NCBI RefSeq assembly: GCF_002699855.1
Contig: NZ_LKBW01000266.1
Span: 1 to 64,000 of the forward strand
From: Pseudomonas amygdali
GTDB lineage: Bacteria; Pseudomonadota; Gammaproteobacteria; Pseudomonadales; Pseudomonadaceae
DNA: 64,000 bases
Direction: 5' to 3'
In this document: positions 51,225-61,396 of the stretch, piece by piece
Numbering within the stretch: the first letter of the stretch is position 1
Layout of the letters: every line of letters starts with the position of its first letter
Notes under the pieces: model-generated
Database searches by the model: none
What the model saw: the letters and a program-made list of their open reading frames with translations, nothing else
What the model was told of the DNA's origin: nothing
Program-made: the position numbers and the translations under genes

Positions 51225-51465
51225 ATGTCCAGCGAACCCCTGATACTCCCTCAGGGTGAAGTTTATTACCTGCCACGCCGCTCTCTGCCAACTGGCTGCA
51301 AGTTGATTGTCACCCTGAGTGACATCAACCTGGCTGACGCGCCAGCCACTGTCATTGACGCCAGCGAAACACAGATTACCCAGCAAGTGCCATTGCCGTT
51401 TGAACTGGGCTATACCGCAGGATCAGAGCGGTCTGAAGATCAAGGTCATTCAAGTGAACGGTTGA
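51225..51465 (+). pseudogene. YbaY/YscW-like domain gene with internal deletion and frameshift
   Basis: The first about 60 codons (QGEVYYLPRRSLPTGCKLIVTLSDINLADAP and then QVPLPFELGY) fit the family of YbaY-like lipoprotein domains, starting MSSEP with AAGGAA upstream. The open frame then runs off into unrelated residues. In another frame the family-like C-terminus QDQSGLKIKVIQVNG is present and stops at 51463-51465, just before a strong terminator. Roughly 40-50 residues of the middle are missing. The most economical reading is an internal deletion that also changed the frame. Assignment rests on recalled family sequences. Confidence 0.6.
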
Positions 51466-51488
51466 TTGTTCTTCGCTGCAAAGGCTTT

Positions 51489-51526
51489 CATCAACGGCGC
51501 GTTTTCAACGCGCCGTTGATGTTTTT
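51489..51526 (+). terminator. Strong intrinsic terminator after the YbaY-like gene
   Basis: A perfect 13-bp stem (51489-51501 with 51509-51521) with a 7-nt loop, followed by TTTTTG. It lies 23 bases after the family-like stop at 51465, supporting that stop as the ancestral end of the gene. Confidence 0.9.
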
Positions 51527-51648
51527 GTTGTTGCACACCGCATCATTTCCATCGGCACTAAACAGCACTGTTTCTTTCAGGCTTCGGGTGGATACCGCAA
51601 GTTCCTGACACGCTTGATCCCGTACCCACTTCTCACAAGGACGCTCTC

Positions 51649-52338
51649 ATGCCTCGCTTTTCGTTCACCTTCGCTGGTCTATGCGCCGGGCTGCTGCTGT
51701 CGGCCAACGTCTTCGCCCTGTCGCTGAACGACCTCTCGCAATCGGATGCGACCGGTGGTCTCAAAGACGCGCTGACCCAAGGCGCACAGGTCGCGGTCAA
51801 ACAGCTCGGTGTTCCCGGCGGTTTCAGCAAGAATGAAGCGGTGCGTATCGAGCTGCCAGGCAAACTCGGTCAGGTCGCGAAAAAAATGAAAATGCTTGGC
51901 ATGGGTGCTCAGGTCGATCAGCTGGAAACCAGCATGAACCAGGCCGCCGAAGCTGCAGTGCCTCAGGCTCAGGCGTTGTTGGTAGACGCCGTGAAAAAGA
52001 TGAGCGTGACCGACGCCAAGGCCATTTTAAGCGGCGGGAAGGACTCGGCCACCCAGTACCTCAACAGCACCAGCCGCGAACAGATCCGCGCCAAATTCCT
52101 GCCTATCGTCAAGAAATCTACCGATCAAGTCGGTCTGGCACAGAAGTACAACGCATTCGCCGGCAAGGCGGCGGCATTTGGCGCGCTGGACAGCAAAAAT
52201 GCCAACCTTGAAAGCTACGTGACCGAACAAGCGCTGAACGGGCTGTTCGAGATGATTGCAAAACAGGAAGAAAGTATTCGCGCCAACCCGGCGGCGGCCG
52301 CTACAGGCCTGGCGAAGAAGGTATTTGGCGCACTTTGA
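51649..52338 (+). CDS. DUF4197 family exported protein
   Basis: A 229-residue protein with a signal peptide (about 1-23, ending VFA) followed by a mostly helical body. The segments GGLKDALTQGAQVAVKQLG and the C-terminal YVTEQALNGLFEMIAKQEESIRANP are typical of DUF4197. Function is unknown. AAGG lies nine bases before the ATG. It is probably periplasmic. Confidence 0.85.
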   Translation: MPRFSFTFAGLCAGLLLSANVFALSLNDLSQSDATGGLKDALTQGAQVAVKQLGVPGGFSKNEAVRIELPGKLGQVAKKMKMLGMGAQVDQLETSMNQAAEAAVPQAQALLVDAVKKMSVTDAKAILSGGKDSATQYLNSTSREQIRAKFLPIVKKSTDQVGLAQKYNAFAGKAAAFGALDSKNANLESYVTEQALNGLFEMIAKQEESIRANPAAAATGLAKKVFGAL

Positions 52339-52411
52339 GTGCAGGGTTAGCGCCTGTATTCACGGGCGCATCTGCGTTTGATTCGGGCTCAGGCCGTCGA
52401 CGCTACAGGCG

Positions 52412-53221
52412 CTATGCACCGCTATCGTCTTTGACTGCCTTAGGCTTCAAGGCCTTCTTCGGGTAGATGTCGTAGCGGCTGGATTTTCCATCCAGCGCAT
52501 AACCTGGCTTTGGCCCGTCAATGCAGGGGGCCTTGCGCGGGCGTTTGACCACAACACGGTGGGTGGCAAGCGCAAGAGCCGCTTCCAGCAATGAAGGCGC
52601 ATCCATGTCATCGCCGACCAGAGGCCGGAACAGGCGCATTTCCTTTTTGACGAGAGCGGTTTTCTCCCGATGCGGGAACATCGGGTCGAGGTAAATGACC
52701 TGCGGCGGCTCCGCTGTCCAGCCACGAATGATTTCAATGGAGTTGCCGGTCAACAAATGCATCCGGGCAACGATCGCACCCACATCACGATCATCGCGTC
52801 CGCGCGCCAGACCGTCTTCCAGCAGTGCAGCAATAATCGGCTGACGCTCGATCAGGCTCAGCTCGCAACCAAGACTTGCCAGCACGAACGCATCCTTGCC
52901 CAAACCTGCCGTGGCATCCAGCACGCTGGGACGAACGCCTGGCTGAATACCGACGGCCTTGGCAATCATTTGCCCGGTGCCACCGCCAAACAGACGACGA
53001 TGTGCCACTGCACCCTCGACAAAATCAACTCGCACAGCGCCAGGCGCATCGTCGCCCAACTGCTGCAATTGCAGGCCATCGTCGGTTGATTGCAAGGCAA
53101 AATCAGCTTCCGCGTCGTGCAACGGCAGGCCCAGACGCTGCGCCCAATGCTGCGCCTGCTCCTGTCCTGCGACCGCGAGCGCTTCGACCCGGATACGACT
53201 GCCTGTTTGCTGCTCAATCAT
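52412..53221 (-). CDS. rsmJ: 16S rRNA (guanine(1516)-N2)-methyltransferase RsmJ
   Basis: RsmJ methylates G1516 of 16S rRNA. The 269-residue product has the SAM motif [17 protein letters not shown], the [17 protein letters not shown] motif that includes the catalytic loop, and the C-terminal [11 protein letters not shown] chose the ATG at 53221 ([12 protein letters not shown]). It is divergent from the following unknown gene. Confidence 0.93.
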   Translation of the reverse strand: MIEQQTGSRIRVEALAVAGQEQAQHWAQRLGLPLHDAEADFALQSTDDGLQLQQLGDDAPGAVRVDFVEGAVAHRRLFGGGTGQMIAKAVGIQPGVRPSVLDATAGLGKDAFVLASLGCELSLIERQPIIAALLEDGLARGRDDRDVGAIVARMHLLTGNSIEIIRGWTAEPPQVIYLDPMFPHREKTALVKKEMRLFRPLVGDDMDAPSLLEAALALATHRVVVKRPRKAPCIDGPKPGYALDGKSSRYDIYPKKALKPKAVKDDSGA

Positions 53222-53317
53222 TACGTCCACGCACTCAAAAATTGTTAATGATCGGCAAAGTCTGCCGATAACCAAGTATCCGGCATTTTGCCAGACCCAA
53301 GGCCAGTACTGATCGCT

Positions 53318-53941
53318 ATGTCAGAGATTGTTCAATCATCCATCGGCTATTTGTCGCACTCAGGCGACTTTAGCGTTCGCAACAGCCGCACACTGGGTGG
53401 TGTGACGCAGCTGTGGTCGGATGCATTTGCCCGAGCGATGGCGGATCAGGTCAGTGAAAGCACTCCCGTGCCGGTGCACCCGACGGCCGTTGAAGTGGAT
53501 GTTGAAACAGGCGAACCGGTCGCTGGCGCAAAAACCCTGAGCAAGATTGTCGAGCAACGTGCCTGCCCGGTCACCGACACCGAGGTCAAACCACCTGAGC
53601 CGCTGTTCCTGCCGATTGCCGAGTTCGACCTTGACTTGCTGCCGCCGCCTGCCGAGCCCTTCAGCATGGCTGAGCTGATCGAACAACAACGTCATCTGGA
53701 ATTCGAGAGCCACTGGGTACGCCCTACCGTTCTGAACCCGTACAGCGACAGCGTCAACCCGGGCCCCGGCCCTCAACCGCGCCCATTGCACCTGCCAATC
53801 GCCGAATTCGAATGGGAACTGGCCGACAAGCCTGCCCTGCCTCTGGATGAGCAGACCATTGCTGCCCAACAACGCCAGTTCGACTACGAGAACGGCTGGG
53901 CTCGCCCGCTGATCCTGCAGAATCTGCGGATGGCGGCATAA
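53318..53941 (+). CDS. Unknown protein with two 61-residue-spaced repeats
   Basis: A 207-residue, Pro- and Glu-rich protein with no signal peptide. It contains two copies of one unit, at about 93-140 and 154-201. LFLPIAEF (96-103) matches LHLPIAEF (157-164), and [15 protein letters not shown] (122-136) matches [15 protein letters not shown] (183-197), both exactly 61 residues apart. The N-terminal 90 residues are not part of the repeat. The start is the ATG at 53318 (MSEIVQ). I do not recognise a family. Confidence 0.75.
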   Translation: MSEIVQSSIGYLSHSGDFSVRNSRTLGGVTQLWSDAFARAMADQVSESTPVPVHPTAVEVDVETGEPVAGAKTLSKIVEQRACPVTDTEVKPPEPLFLPIAEFDLDLLPPPAEPFSMAELIEQQRHLEFESHWVRPTVLNPYSDSVNPGPGPQPRPLHLPIAEFEWELADKPALPLDEQTIAAQQRQFDYENGWARPLILQNLRMAA

Positions 53942-53975
53942 GCCCCAATGCTCTTGCCGGCAGCTTACAGGCCCG

Positions 53976-54665
53976 CTACCTACACACCGACCAGCGCCCC
54001 ATGTCGACGTGAAAATGATCGCGATGCGCCGCGTTGTACTCAGGCCCGAGCACCGTACTGAAATTTTTGCAGGCACCGTCACGTAACAGCCTCAGAAAAC
54101 GCCCCTTGTCCCCTTCGTCGTTCCAGTCCTTGAGAACACCGATGCGCTGACCGTCTGCGAGGCGAAAACCTGCCATATCCAGTGCATTGGCGGTCGCGTG
54201 CTGACTGAGCCGGCCGTTGGCGCGATTGTAGATATTGCGGCAGGCAAAGCTGCCCAAGTGATCGATCCGCGCTACCCGCTGACCGAAAACCGCTTGGGCA
54301 GCGGGCTGCAAGGTGTGGATATCGAACAGCGCATAGGCCACCGCCAATGGGCAACTGGCCAGGAAACTGCTGCTCAGCGCCACGTCGCCGCCCTGAATGC
54401 GCAGGGTATTTTCCAGAGGGCAGCGAGCAGAAGGTTCACTGTCGGCCTGACGACTGAAACGCAGCCCGGACGTACTCAGCACCTGGTCGCACAGCGCAGG
54501 GTCGTTGTGCAGTCGTGACAGCTTGTAAGACGTCAGAAAATTGGGCTCGGCCCGCACATCCAAAGGCGCCCAGGGGTTCCAGCGCGCAGGCACATCGACC
54601 CAGCCTCGCCAGACTGCGAACGCCCCCATTGCACAGCTCAGCAGGAATACCAGAAGCACACGCAT
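53976..54665 (-). CDS. Extensin-like family protein
   Basis: A 229-residue protein with an N-terminal hydrophobic signal or anchor (about 2-18) and the C-terminal extensin-like domain (about 60-229). Characteristic pieces are CPLENTLRIQGGDVALSSSFLASCPLAVAYALFD-like cysteines, HLGSFACRNIYNR, SQHATANALDMAGF and HRDHFHVDMG, which resemble D-Ala-D-Ala peptidase-type zinc ligands (His/Asp/His). That suggests a periplasmic peptidoglycan role, which is inference. The ATG at 54665 directly follows a tiny upstream frame. Confidence 0.85.
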   Translation of the reverse strand: MRVLLVFLLSCAMGAFAVWRGWVDVPARWNPWAPLDVRAEPNFLTSYKLSRLHNDPALCDQVLSTSGLRFSRQADSEPSARCPLENTLRIQGGDVALSSSFLASCPLAVAYALFDIHTLQPAAQAVFGQRVARIDHLGSFACRNIYNRANGRLSQHATANALDMAGFRLADGQRIGVLKDWNDEGDKGRFLRLLRDGACKNFSTVLGPEYNAAHRDHFHVDMGRWSVCR

Positions 54666-54667
54666 GC

Positions 54668-54748
54668 TCAGCCCATGCCCCAGACAACAGGGGTGAATTT
54701 GAAGAAGGGTTTGTAAATGGCAAGCAAACAGCGCAGTTGCGAATCCAT
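54668..54748 (-). CDS. Possible 26-residue small protein upstream of the extensin-like gene
   Basis: The frame begins at an ATG with GGAG about nine bases upstream and ends TGA two bases before the extensin-like ATG. The product starts MDSQLRCLLAIYKPFFKF and ends in a hydrophobic WGMG. Close coupling and the ribosome site suggest translation, perhaps as a leader or a small membrane protein. There is no other evidence. Confidence 0.35.
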   Translation of the reverse strand: MDSQLRCLLAIYKPFFKFTPVVWGMG

Positions 54749-54798
54749 TAGCGGGCTCTCCACAAGGTCGGGCTCTGTCAGCCCACACCTGGAAGACC

Positions 54799-55668
54799 TC
54801 AGAGCAAGCCCAACTGTTCCACCTGAGGCCCGCGATCCAGCTCGAACAATGCCGGCAAGCCAGGCAATCGCGCCATCAGTTGCTGGTGAAAGCGCATGGC
54901 CTGCTCGGCAGCCTTGATGTTGTCAGGGGTGTGCAGGAAGACATAAGGCGTGCGCCCCTCTTCGATCCACACGGCGACCTTTTCCACCCACTGCACCAAA
55001 AACTGATCATTGGCCTCCAGGTCAGGACCGCCGATGAAACGGACCTGGGGAAACAGCGTCAGCGCAGCCGGACGAGGCGGCACCTTGGGCTTTTTCGATT
55101 GCGCGTGCAGGACTGCGGGATCGCTCGAGACACAGCTGAACAATGCCCGGGAGTCGAGACAGATGCGCTCGACGCCTCGATCCAGCAGCAGGCGATTGAG
55201 CATGCGCTCTTCATCACCCTTCATGAAAAACGCCATGTTGCGCACTTCTACGGCGAGCGGCACATTGAGTTCATCAAGAAAACCGGCCAGCTCGGCCAGA
55301 CGCTGCGGTGTAAAGCTGGCGGGCAACTGCAGCCAGAACGGTGCGATCCGCCCGCCCAGAGGCGCAAGCAGACGGATGAATTCCTCAGCGGCGCCCACCT
55401 GCTCACGAAGGTCGCCGTTATGACTGATGTCTTTATGGAATTTGGCGGTGAAACGAAAATCGTCGGGCATCGTTTCTGCCCAGCGTTGCACCGTTGTGGC
55501 AGCGGGACGGGCATAGAATGTGGTGTTGCCTTCGACAGCGTTGAATACCTGAGTGTAGAGATTCAGGAAATCATTGGGGCGGGCGTCTTCCGGGTACAAC
55601 GAGTCTCGCCAGGCGTTTTCACTCCATGACGGACAACCGAGGTAGTAAGGCAGGCGAGACACAGTCAA
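54799..55668 (-). CDS. DUF72 (YecE-like) family protein
   Basis: A 289-residue TIM-barrel-like protein of the DUF72 family: YYLGCPSWSENAWRDSLYP at the N-terminus, FNAVEGNTTFYARP, and FTAKFHKDISH. These are the family's conserved strands. Function is unproven. The annotated start is a TTG overlapping the upstream stop (TTGA); a GTG at 55662 is an alternative. It is translated with the preceding gene. Confidence 0.85.
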   Translation of the reverse strand: MTVSRLPYYLGCPSWSENAWRDSLYPEDARPNDFLNLYTQVFNAVEGNTTFYARPAATTVQRWAETMPDDFRFTAKFHKDISHNGDLREQVGAAEEFIRLLAPLGGRIAPFWLQLPASFTPQRLAELAGFLDELNVPLAVEVRNMAFFMKGDEERMLNRLLLDRGVERICLDSRALFSCVSSDPAVLHAQSKKPKVPPRPAALTLFPQVRFIGGPDLEANDQFLVQWVEKVAVWIEEGRTPYVFLHTPDNIKAAEQAMRFHQQLMARLPGLPALFELDRGPQVEQLGLL

Positions 55669-55976
55669 ACGTGAAGATCGAGCCCCGATACTTCAAGGTC
55701 CCAATCGACAAAGCTGGCGGTGGTCAGGTAGCTGGCCAGTGCGTGAGCGACACGAGAGCTCATGGAGCGCGGGAAAATGATGTCTTGCGGACGCGCAGGC
55801 ACATTGGCAGTGCTGCCTATCGGTGAGTCACCCGCATCGCGACGAGCCTGCGCAGGAGGCGGCGGCAACTCGGCATCAACTACGACTTCCTCGAAAGAGC
55901 CTTCAACGGTCGAAGGCGTTTTCTGCGGCTTGCGCTTGATGGGGTAAGAGCGTGATGAGGTTCCGTCTATGCGCAT
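55665..55976 (-). CDS. Conserved unknown protein upstream of the DUF72 gene
   Basis: A 103-residue protein with a basic N-terminus (SSRSYPIKRKPQK), a Pro-rich middle (AELPPPPAQARRDAG) and a hydrophobic C-terminal helix (MSSRVAHALASYLTTASFV). No signal peptide. Its stop overlaps the DUF72 start. A strong promoter-like sequence ends two bases before its ATG, which is unusual. Confidence 0.7.
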   Translation of the reverse strand: MRIDGTSSRSYPIKRKPQKTPSTVEGSFEEVVVDAELPPPPAQARRDAGDSPIGSTANVPARPQDIIFPRSMSSRVAHALASYLTTASFVDWDLEVSGLDLHV

Positions 55977-55978
55977 CG

Positions 55979-56006
55979 ATTATATACTCGGCGTCGATAG
56001 TGGCAA
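55979..56006 (-). promoter_or_regulatory. Sigma-70-like promoter overlapping a start codon
   Basis: On the minus strand TTGCCA (56001-56006), a 16-base spacer and a perfect TATAAT (55979-55984). The ATG of the 103-residue gene begins two bases further on. The region 55985-56213 has no gene and is AT-rich. Confidence 0.5.
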
Positions 56007-56213
56007 TTTAGCGTTACTGCCTTGTAGTTCGCAAATTGCTTAACGATAACTAGACCACACATATTGCAAATTGTTTTCGCCAAATGAGATTAAAGACCAT
56101 TCAGACGATAAACGGTAGCTGGCGAATTGATATTTTTCCAGCTATAGACGGAATAGCATGACTTGGACGGGCATGACAGCAGAACACTATGGCGTGCCTT
56201 GACGCCAATCACA

Positions 56214-56888
56214 TCAACGCGCTTTGGGGGTTGCAACCTTGTCCCGCAGGTAGACAGGTTGGGCGTCGTCGGCTGGCAGCACTTCACCACGCGTCCAGGC
56301 GAAGGACGCCAGCGTCAACAAGTCCTGCGCATGGGGCAGCATGCCTGCGTCATGCCCGGCAAGACTCACCGGAATGCGCTCGGCATAGCCCCAGCCGGTA
56401 CCGGCACCAAACCATTGTCCACTGGCGTGCGCAGGTAGCGTTGCCAATTCGGGTGCCATGACCGCCTCGTTGCCGAGCAGACGCATCTCCCCGGCTGTCT
56501 CGTGATAGCAACCCCAGTACACCTCATCCATGCGCGCATCAATGGCCGATGCCACCTGAGACACGCCATGCTCACGAAAGGCACGCTGGGCCAGCACGGC
56601 AAGATTGGAAACAGGCAATACCGGGCGCTCCAGCGCAAATGCCAGACCTTGCACGACGCCAATGGCAATGCGCACGCCGGTGAAAGCGCCAGGGCCGCGC
56701 CCGAACGCGATGGCATCCAGCGCCGACATCGCGATACCCGCCTCGGCCAGCAGGTCCTTGATCATCGGCAGCAGCCGCTGGGCATGCAGGCGCGGGATCA
56801 CCTCGTAGTGGCTCAGCACTTTGCCGTCGTGCAGCAAAGCGACCGAGCAGGCTTCAGTGGCGGTGTCCAGGGCCAGCAAGGTGGTCAT
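56214..56888 (-). CDS. tsaB: tRNA threonylcarbamoyladenosine biosynthesis protein TsaB
   Basis: TsaB partners TsaD in making t6A37 in tRNA, the substrate later used by TcdA. The 224-residue ASKHA-fold product has LLALDTATEACSVALL at the N-terminus and the GRGPGAFTGVRIAIG motif near 63-77. I chose the ATG at 56888. It lies about 90 bases downstream of adk. Confidence 0.94.
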   Translation of the reverse strand: MTTLLALDTATEACSVALLHDGKVLSHYEVIPRLHAQRLLPMIKDLLAEAGIAMSALDAIAFGRGPGAFTGVRIAIGVVQGLAFALERPVLPVSNLAVLAQRAFREHGVSQVASAIDARMDEVYWGCYHETAGEMRLLGNEAVMAPELATLPAHASGQWFGAGTGWGYAERIPVSLAGHDAGMLPHAQDLLTLASFAWTRGEVLPADDAQPVYLRDKVATPKAR

Positions 56889-56937
56889 CGGTGTTTCCAT
56901 CATGGTCAGGGTGAAAAAGTGCAGCAGTATAAATGAC

Positions 56938-56961
56938 AAATGGCCCGCAAGCGGGCCATTT
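56938..56961 (-). terminator. adk terminator
   Basis: A perfect AAATGGCCCGC/GCGGGCCATTT stem with a 2-nt loop, 19 bases past adk. On the minus strand ATTTGTCATTT follows. Its symmetry would allow function in both directions. Confidence 0.7.
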
Positions 56962-56980
56962 ATTGTTCAGACTGAAAGTC

Positions 56981-57685
<705 letters not shown>

Positions 57686-57865
57686 CTAAAAATAATCAGG
57701 CCAACAGGCCGAAAGGCTGATCAAGATACACAGCCGACCGAGGCCGCACAAGCCGCCAAAAGTCGCATTAACCGCGTGCGCACCGGCTTGCGCGCCCCGA
57801 TTGTCGAGCGGCGTGATCTGTATCAACGTTTCCGGCAGGCCAACCTGCAAACCCGGTCTTGCCAA

Positions 57866-57888
57866 TGCCGGGCCAAAACGGCCCGGCA
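57866..57888 (-). terminator. ppc terminator
   Basis: A 9-bp stem TGCCGGGCC/GGCCCGGCA with a 5-nt loop, 19 bases after the ppc stop. The tail is short in T. The 279-base gap between ppc and adk has no convincing gene. Confidence 0.5.
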
Positions 57889-57907
57889 ATTAAAGTAACG
57901 CGCGTGC

Positions 57908-60544
57908 TCAACCAGTGTTACGCAGACCAGCAGCGATCCCGGCTACAGACACCAGCAGCGCCAGTTCCAGAGGGCTGTCCAGACTGGCTTCGCGACTGCG
58001 GGAGCGGGACAGCAGCTCGGCCTGGAGCAAATGCAACGTGTCGAGATAGGTGTTGCGCAGACTGATGAATTCCAGCGTGTCAGGGCTGTGTGCCAGTAGT
58101 TGCTTCTGCCCGGTCAGCCCCAGAACCACCTTGCACGCCTGCGACAATAGGTCGCGTAAATGTGCGCCCAAATGTTGCAGCTCAGCACTGACCAGACGTT
58201 CGTCATAGAGTCGGGCAATGTCCGAATCAGCTTTGGCAAGGACCATTTCCAGCATGTCGATGCGGGTTCTGAAAAACGGCCACTGTTCGCGCATTTGCGC
58301 CAGCACCGTACCCTCACCACGCTCCAGAGCCTTGCTCAGCGCGGCTTCCCAACCCAACCAGGCGGGCAGCATCAAACGCGTCTGCGTCCAGGCGAAGATC
58401 CACGGAATGGCGCGCAGGCTTTCCACGCCACCTTCGCGGCGCTTGGCCGGGCGACTGCCGAGTGGCAGGCGCCCCAGTTCCTGCTCGGGCGTTGCCTGAC
58501 GGAAATACTCGACGAACTCAGGGTTCTCGCGCACTACCGCGCGATAGGCGCTGACCCCGTCAGCGGCCATTTGGTCCATCATCGTCCGCCAAGACGGTTG
58601 CGGAGGTGGTGGCGGCAGCAGGGTCGCTTCCAGCACCGCTGCCAGATAGAGATTGAGGTTCTGTTCGGCGATGTCCGGCAGGCCGAATTTGAAACGAATC
58701 ATTTCCCCTTGCTCGGTGGTCCGGAAGCGCCCGGCTACCGAACCTGGCGGCTGCGACAGAATCGCCGCATGCGCGGGGCCACCACCACGACCAACCGTAC
58801 CGCCGCGACCGTGGAACAGCAGCAATTCGACCTGCTGTTCGCGACAGATCTCCACCAGCTTTTCCTGCGCGCGGTACTGGGCCCAGGCCGCCGCCGTAGT
58901 GCCCGCGTCCTTGGCCGAGTCGGAATAACCGATCATGACTTCCTGCGGGCCGTGCAGACGCGAACGATAGCCAGGCAAGCCGAGCAGCGTCTCGATCACC
59001 GGCCCGGCGTTGTCGAGGTCAGCCAGGGTCTCGAACAACGGCACCACACGCATCGGCCGTTGCAGCCCGGATTCCTTGAGCAGCAACTGCACGGCCAGCA
59101 CGTCGGATGCCGAACCTGCCATCGAAATGACGTAAGAGCCCAGCGACGCTGCCGGAGCTGCTGCCACTACCCTGCAGGTTGCCAGCACTTCTGCGGTGTC
59201 GGCTGCCGGTTTGAAGTAGCTTGGCAGCAACGGCCTGCGGTTGTTCAGTTCGCGCAACAGAAAGTCGATGCGGGTCTGCTCGTCCCACTCTTCGTAGCGA
59301 CTCAACCCCAGATAATCGGTAATTTCAGTCATCGCCGCACAGTGGCGACTGGAGTCCTGGCGGACATCCAGACGCACCAGAAACAGGCCGAACGTGACGG
59401 CACGGCGCAGGCAATCCAGAAGCGGCCCGTCGGCAATCACGCCCATGCCGCACTCATGCAGCGACTGGAAGCACAGCAGCAGCGGGTCCAGCAGCTCGCG
59501 GTTGTCTCGCAGCACCGCTTCAGGCGCAGGCAAGGTCTCGCTCAATGAGGCGTTGGCCCAATTGCGCGTCGCGCGCAGGCGCTCACGCAGACGCTTGAGT
59601 TCTGCCCGATAAGGCTCGGCACTGTCACCGACGCTGGCCCGCAAGGCGTCGCTGGCCTGTTGCATCGACAGCTCTGCGGCCAGGTTATCCACATCACGCA
59701 GATACAGGTCAGCCGCCATCCAGCGCGCCAGCAACAACACTTCACGGGTAACTTTGGCCGTGACGTTCGGGTTGCCGTCACGGTCTCCGCCCATCCACGA
59801 GGCAAAGCGGATCGGCGCGGCTTCCAGCGGCAAATGCAAGCCGGTCGCTGCGTGCAGTGCATGGTCAGCCTTGCGCAGGTAGTTCGGAATGGCGTGCCAG
59901 AGGGAGTGCTCGATAACCGCAAAACCCCATTTGGCCTCATCAACCGGCGTGGGACGGATACGCCGTATCTCTTCGGTATGCCAGGCCTCGGCGATCAGAC
60001 GCTGCAAGCGCGAGGTAATCTGTGCGCGCTCGGTGCTGTTGAGGTCGCGATGATCGAGCGCGGCCAACTGCGCAGCGATGGCGTCGTATTTCTGAATGAG
60101 CGTACGGCGCGCAACTTCGGTGGGGTGAGCCGTCAACACCAGCTCGATTTCCAGCTTGCTCAGTTGGCGCGCCAAGGCATCAGGCGTGTGACCTTCCGTT
60201 TTCAGGCGGTCAAGCAGCTCGGGCAACACCCGCGACTCAAAGGGCAGAGGCTGGGTATCGTCACGGCGATGCATGAGCTGATACTGCTCGGCAATATTGG
60301 CCAGGTTGAGAAACTGGTTGAACGCACGGGCCACAGGCAGGAGTTCGTCATCACCCAACCCGTCGACACTGGCGCTGAGTTGCTCGGCACCTTCTGCAGA
60401 ACCGCGCCTGCCCGCCTTGGCGCCTTTGCGAATACGTTCGATCTTGTCGAGGAATTCAGCGCCTCGCTGCTCACGAATCGTGTTACCCAACAGCTCACCC
60501 AGCAGGTGAACGTCTTCGCGCAGACGCGCATCGATATCGGCCAT
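57908..60544 (-). CDS. ppc: Phosphoenolpyruvate carboxylase
   Basis: Ppc carboxylates phosphoenolpyruvate to oxaloacetate to refill the TCA cycle. The 878-residue product has catalytic His140 in [13 protein letters not shown], the [14 protein letters not shown] active-site loop and the SDSAKDAG motif. The C-terminus ends [10 protein letters not shown], the invariant end of the family. Confidence 0.97.
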   Translation of the reverse strand: MADIDARLREDVHLLGELLGNTIREQRGAEFLDKIERIRKGAKAGRRGSAEGAEQLSASVDGLGDDELLPVARAFNQFLNLANIAEQYQLMHRRDDTQPLPFESRVLPELLDRLKTEGHTPDALARQLSKLEIELVLTAHPTEVARRTLIQKYDAIAAQLAALDHRDLNSTERAQITSRLQRLIAEAWHTEEIRRIRPTPVDEAKWGFAVIEHSLWHAIPNYLRKADHALHAATGLHLPLEAAPIRFASWMGGDRDGNPNVTAKVTREVLLLARWMAADLYLRDVDNLAAELSMQQASDALRASVGDSAEPYRAELKRLRERLRATRNWANASLSETLPAPEAVLRDNRELLDPLLLCFQSLHECGMGVIADGPLLDCLRRAVTFGLFLVRLDVRQDSSRHCAAMTEITDYLGLSRYEEWDEQTRIDFLLRELNNRRPLLPSYFKPAADTAEVLATCRVVAAAPAASLGSYVISMAGSASDVLAVQLLLKESGLQRPMRVVPLFETLADLDNAGPVIETLLGLPGYRSRLHGPQEVMIGYSDSAKDAGTTAAAWAQYRAQEKLVEICREQQVELLLFHGRGGTVGRGGGPAHAAILSQPPGSVAGRFRTTEQGEMIRFKFGLPDIAEQNLNLYLAAVLEATLLPPPPPQPSWRTMMDQMAADGVSAYRAVVRENPEFVEYFRQATPEQELGRLPLGSRPAKRREGGVESLRAIPWIFAWTQTRLMLPAWLGWEAALSKALERGEGTVLAQMREQWPFFRTRIDMLEMVLAKADSDIARLYDERLVSAELQHLGAHLRDLLSQACKVVLGLTGQKQLLAHSPDTLEFISLRNTYLDTLHLLQAELLSRSRSREASLDSPLELALLVSVAGIAAGLRNTG

Positions 60545-60924
60545 CGTTCCTCTCCCGTTTTTTGTCTGGGCTCAGTTGCGTACCCGCAAAACAGCGCGGG
60601 CGTACGTGAATTCGAATCCGCATTGCCAACAGTGCACCAAAAGCCTGCAATTGGACAAATGGTTCAACAAAAAGCCGCGCCTCAACGCCTGATTAATCCT
60701 GCAGCGACGTCCGCTCACATGCCGATCGACATGCTGACCGCTTCCTGAAGCCCCCTGAAAATTCCTGACCACACAGTAGATATTTATCTGAACTATTCAA
60801 AAACAGCGCAGGTCGGAGCCTTTAACCATTACAGGAAAGCCCGAAAGGCAGCAGGCGGTTGTACGACCTCATGCCCGGACTTGATGCAACAACTGTCATG
60901 GATAACCACGTTCGGAGTCAGACA
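60545..60924. other. Divergent ppc-lipoprotein intergenic region
   Basis: This 380-base gap holds no convincing coding frame. It contains the ppc leader on the minus strand and an AlgU-like promoter on the plus strand at 60790-60817, with about 110 bases of leader before the DUF4398 gene. Confidence 0.55.
60790..60817 (+). promoter_or_regulatory. Putative AlgU (sigma-22) promoter
   Basis: GAACTA, a 17-base spacer and TCGGA match the AlgU consensus GAACTT-N16/17-TCTGA with one mismatch in each half. The downstream OmpA-like lipoprotein resembles a stress-inducible envelope protein of P. aeruginosa. Confidence 0.4.
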
Positions 60925-61338
60925 ATGGAGTTGATCACCATGAACACCTTAACTGCCAAAACCAAGTTCAAAGGCCTGCGCGGTCTCAAGCTGGCTGCGC
61001 TGGCGCTCGGTAGCACCTTTATCCTCGCCGGTTGCGCAGGTAACCCGCCATCCGAGCAATATGCAGTTTCGCAATCGGCCGTCAACAGCGCTGTCAGCGC
61101 CGGCGGTACCGAATTCGCAGCGGTGGAAATGAAGTCGGCTCAGGACAAGCTCAAAGAAGCTGATCTGGCCATGCAGGATCACAAGTACGACGAAGCTCGC
61201 CGCCTGGCTGAACAAGCCGAGTGGGACGCTCGTGTAGCAGAACGCAAATCTCAGGCCGCCAAAGCTGCCAAGGCTGTGCAGGATGCTCGTCAGGGCGTCA
61301 ACGAACTCCGTGAAGAAGGCCTGCGTCAGGTGCAGTGA
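60925..61338 (+). CDS. DUF4398 lipoprotein
   Basis: A 137-residue lipoprotein. The ATG at 60925 has GGAG eight bases upstream. An alternative ATG at 60940 is also plausible. The lipobox LAGC ends at Cys37 (from the first start). The body is a charged helical DUF4398 domain (KLKEADLAMQDHKYDEARRLAEQAEWDARVAE), with later Ala/Lys-rich helix. It pairs with the next gene, 58 bases downstream. Function unknown, probably envelope. Confidence 0.85.
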   Translation: MELITMNTLTAKTKFKGLRGLKLAALALGSTFILAGCAGNPPSEQYAVSQSAVNSAVSAGGTEFAAVEMKSAQDKLKEADLAMQDHKYDEARRLAEQAEWDARVAERKSQAAKAAKAVQDARQGVNELREEGLRQVQ

Positions 61339-61396
61339 TTGCCCTGAACCCTTTCTGTTTTCATGAATTCGTAACTGATTAAAGGACGACCCTATT

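Noticed and set aside
57686..57889. Possible small gene between adk and ppc
   Set aside because: Frame covers the ppc terminator and has no supporting start signal or motif.
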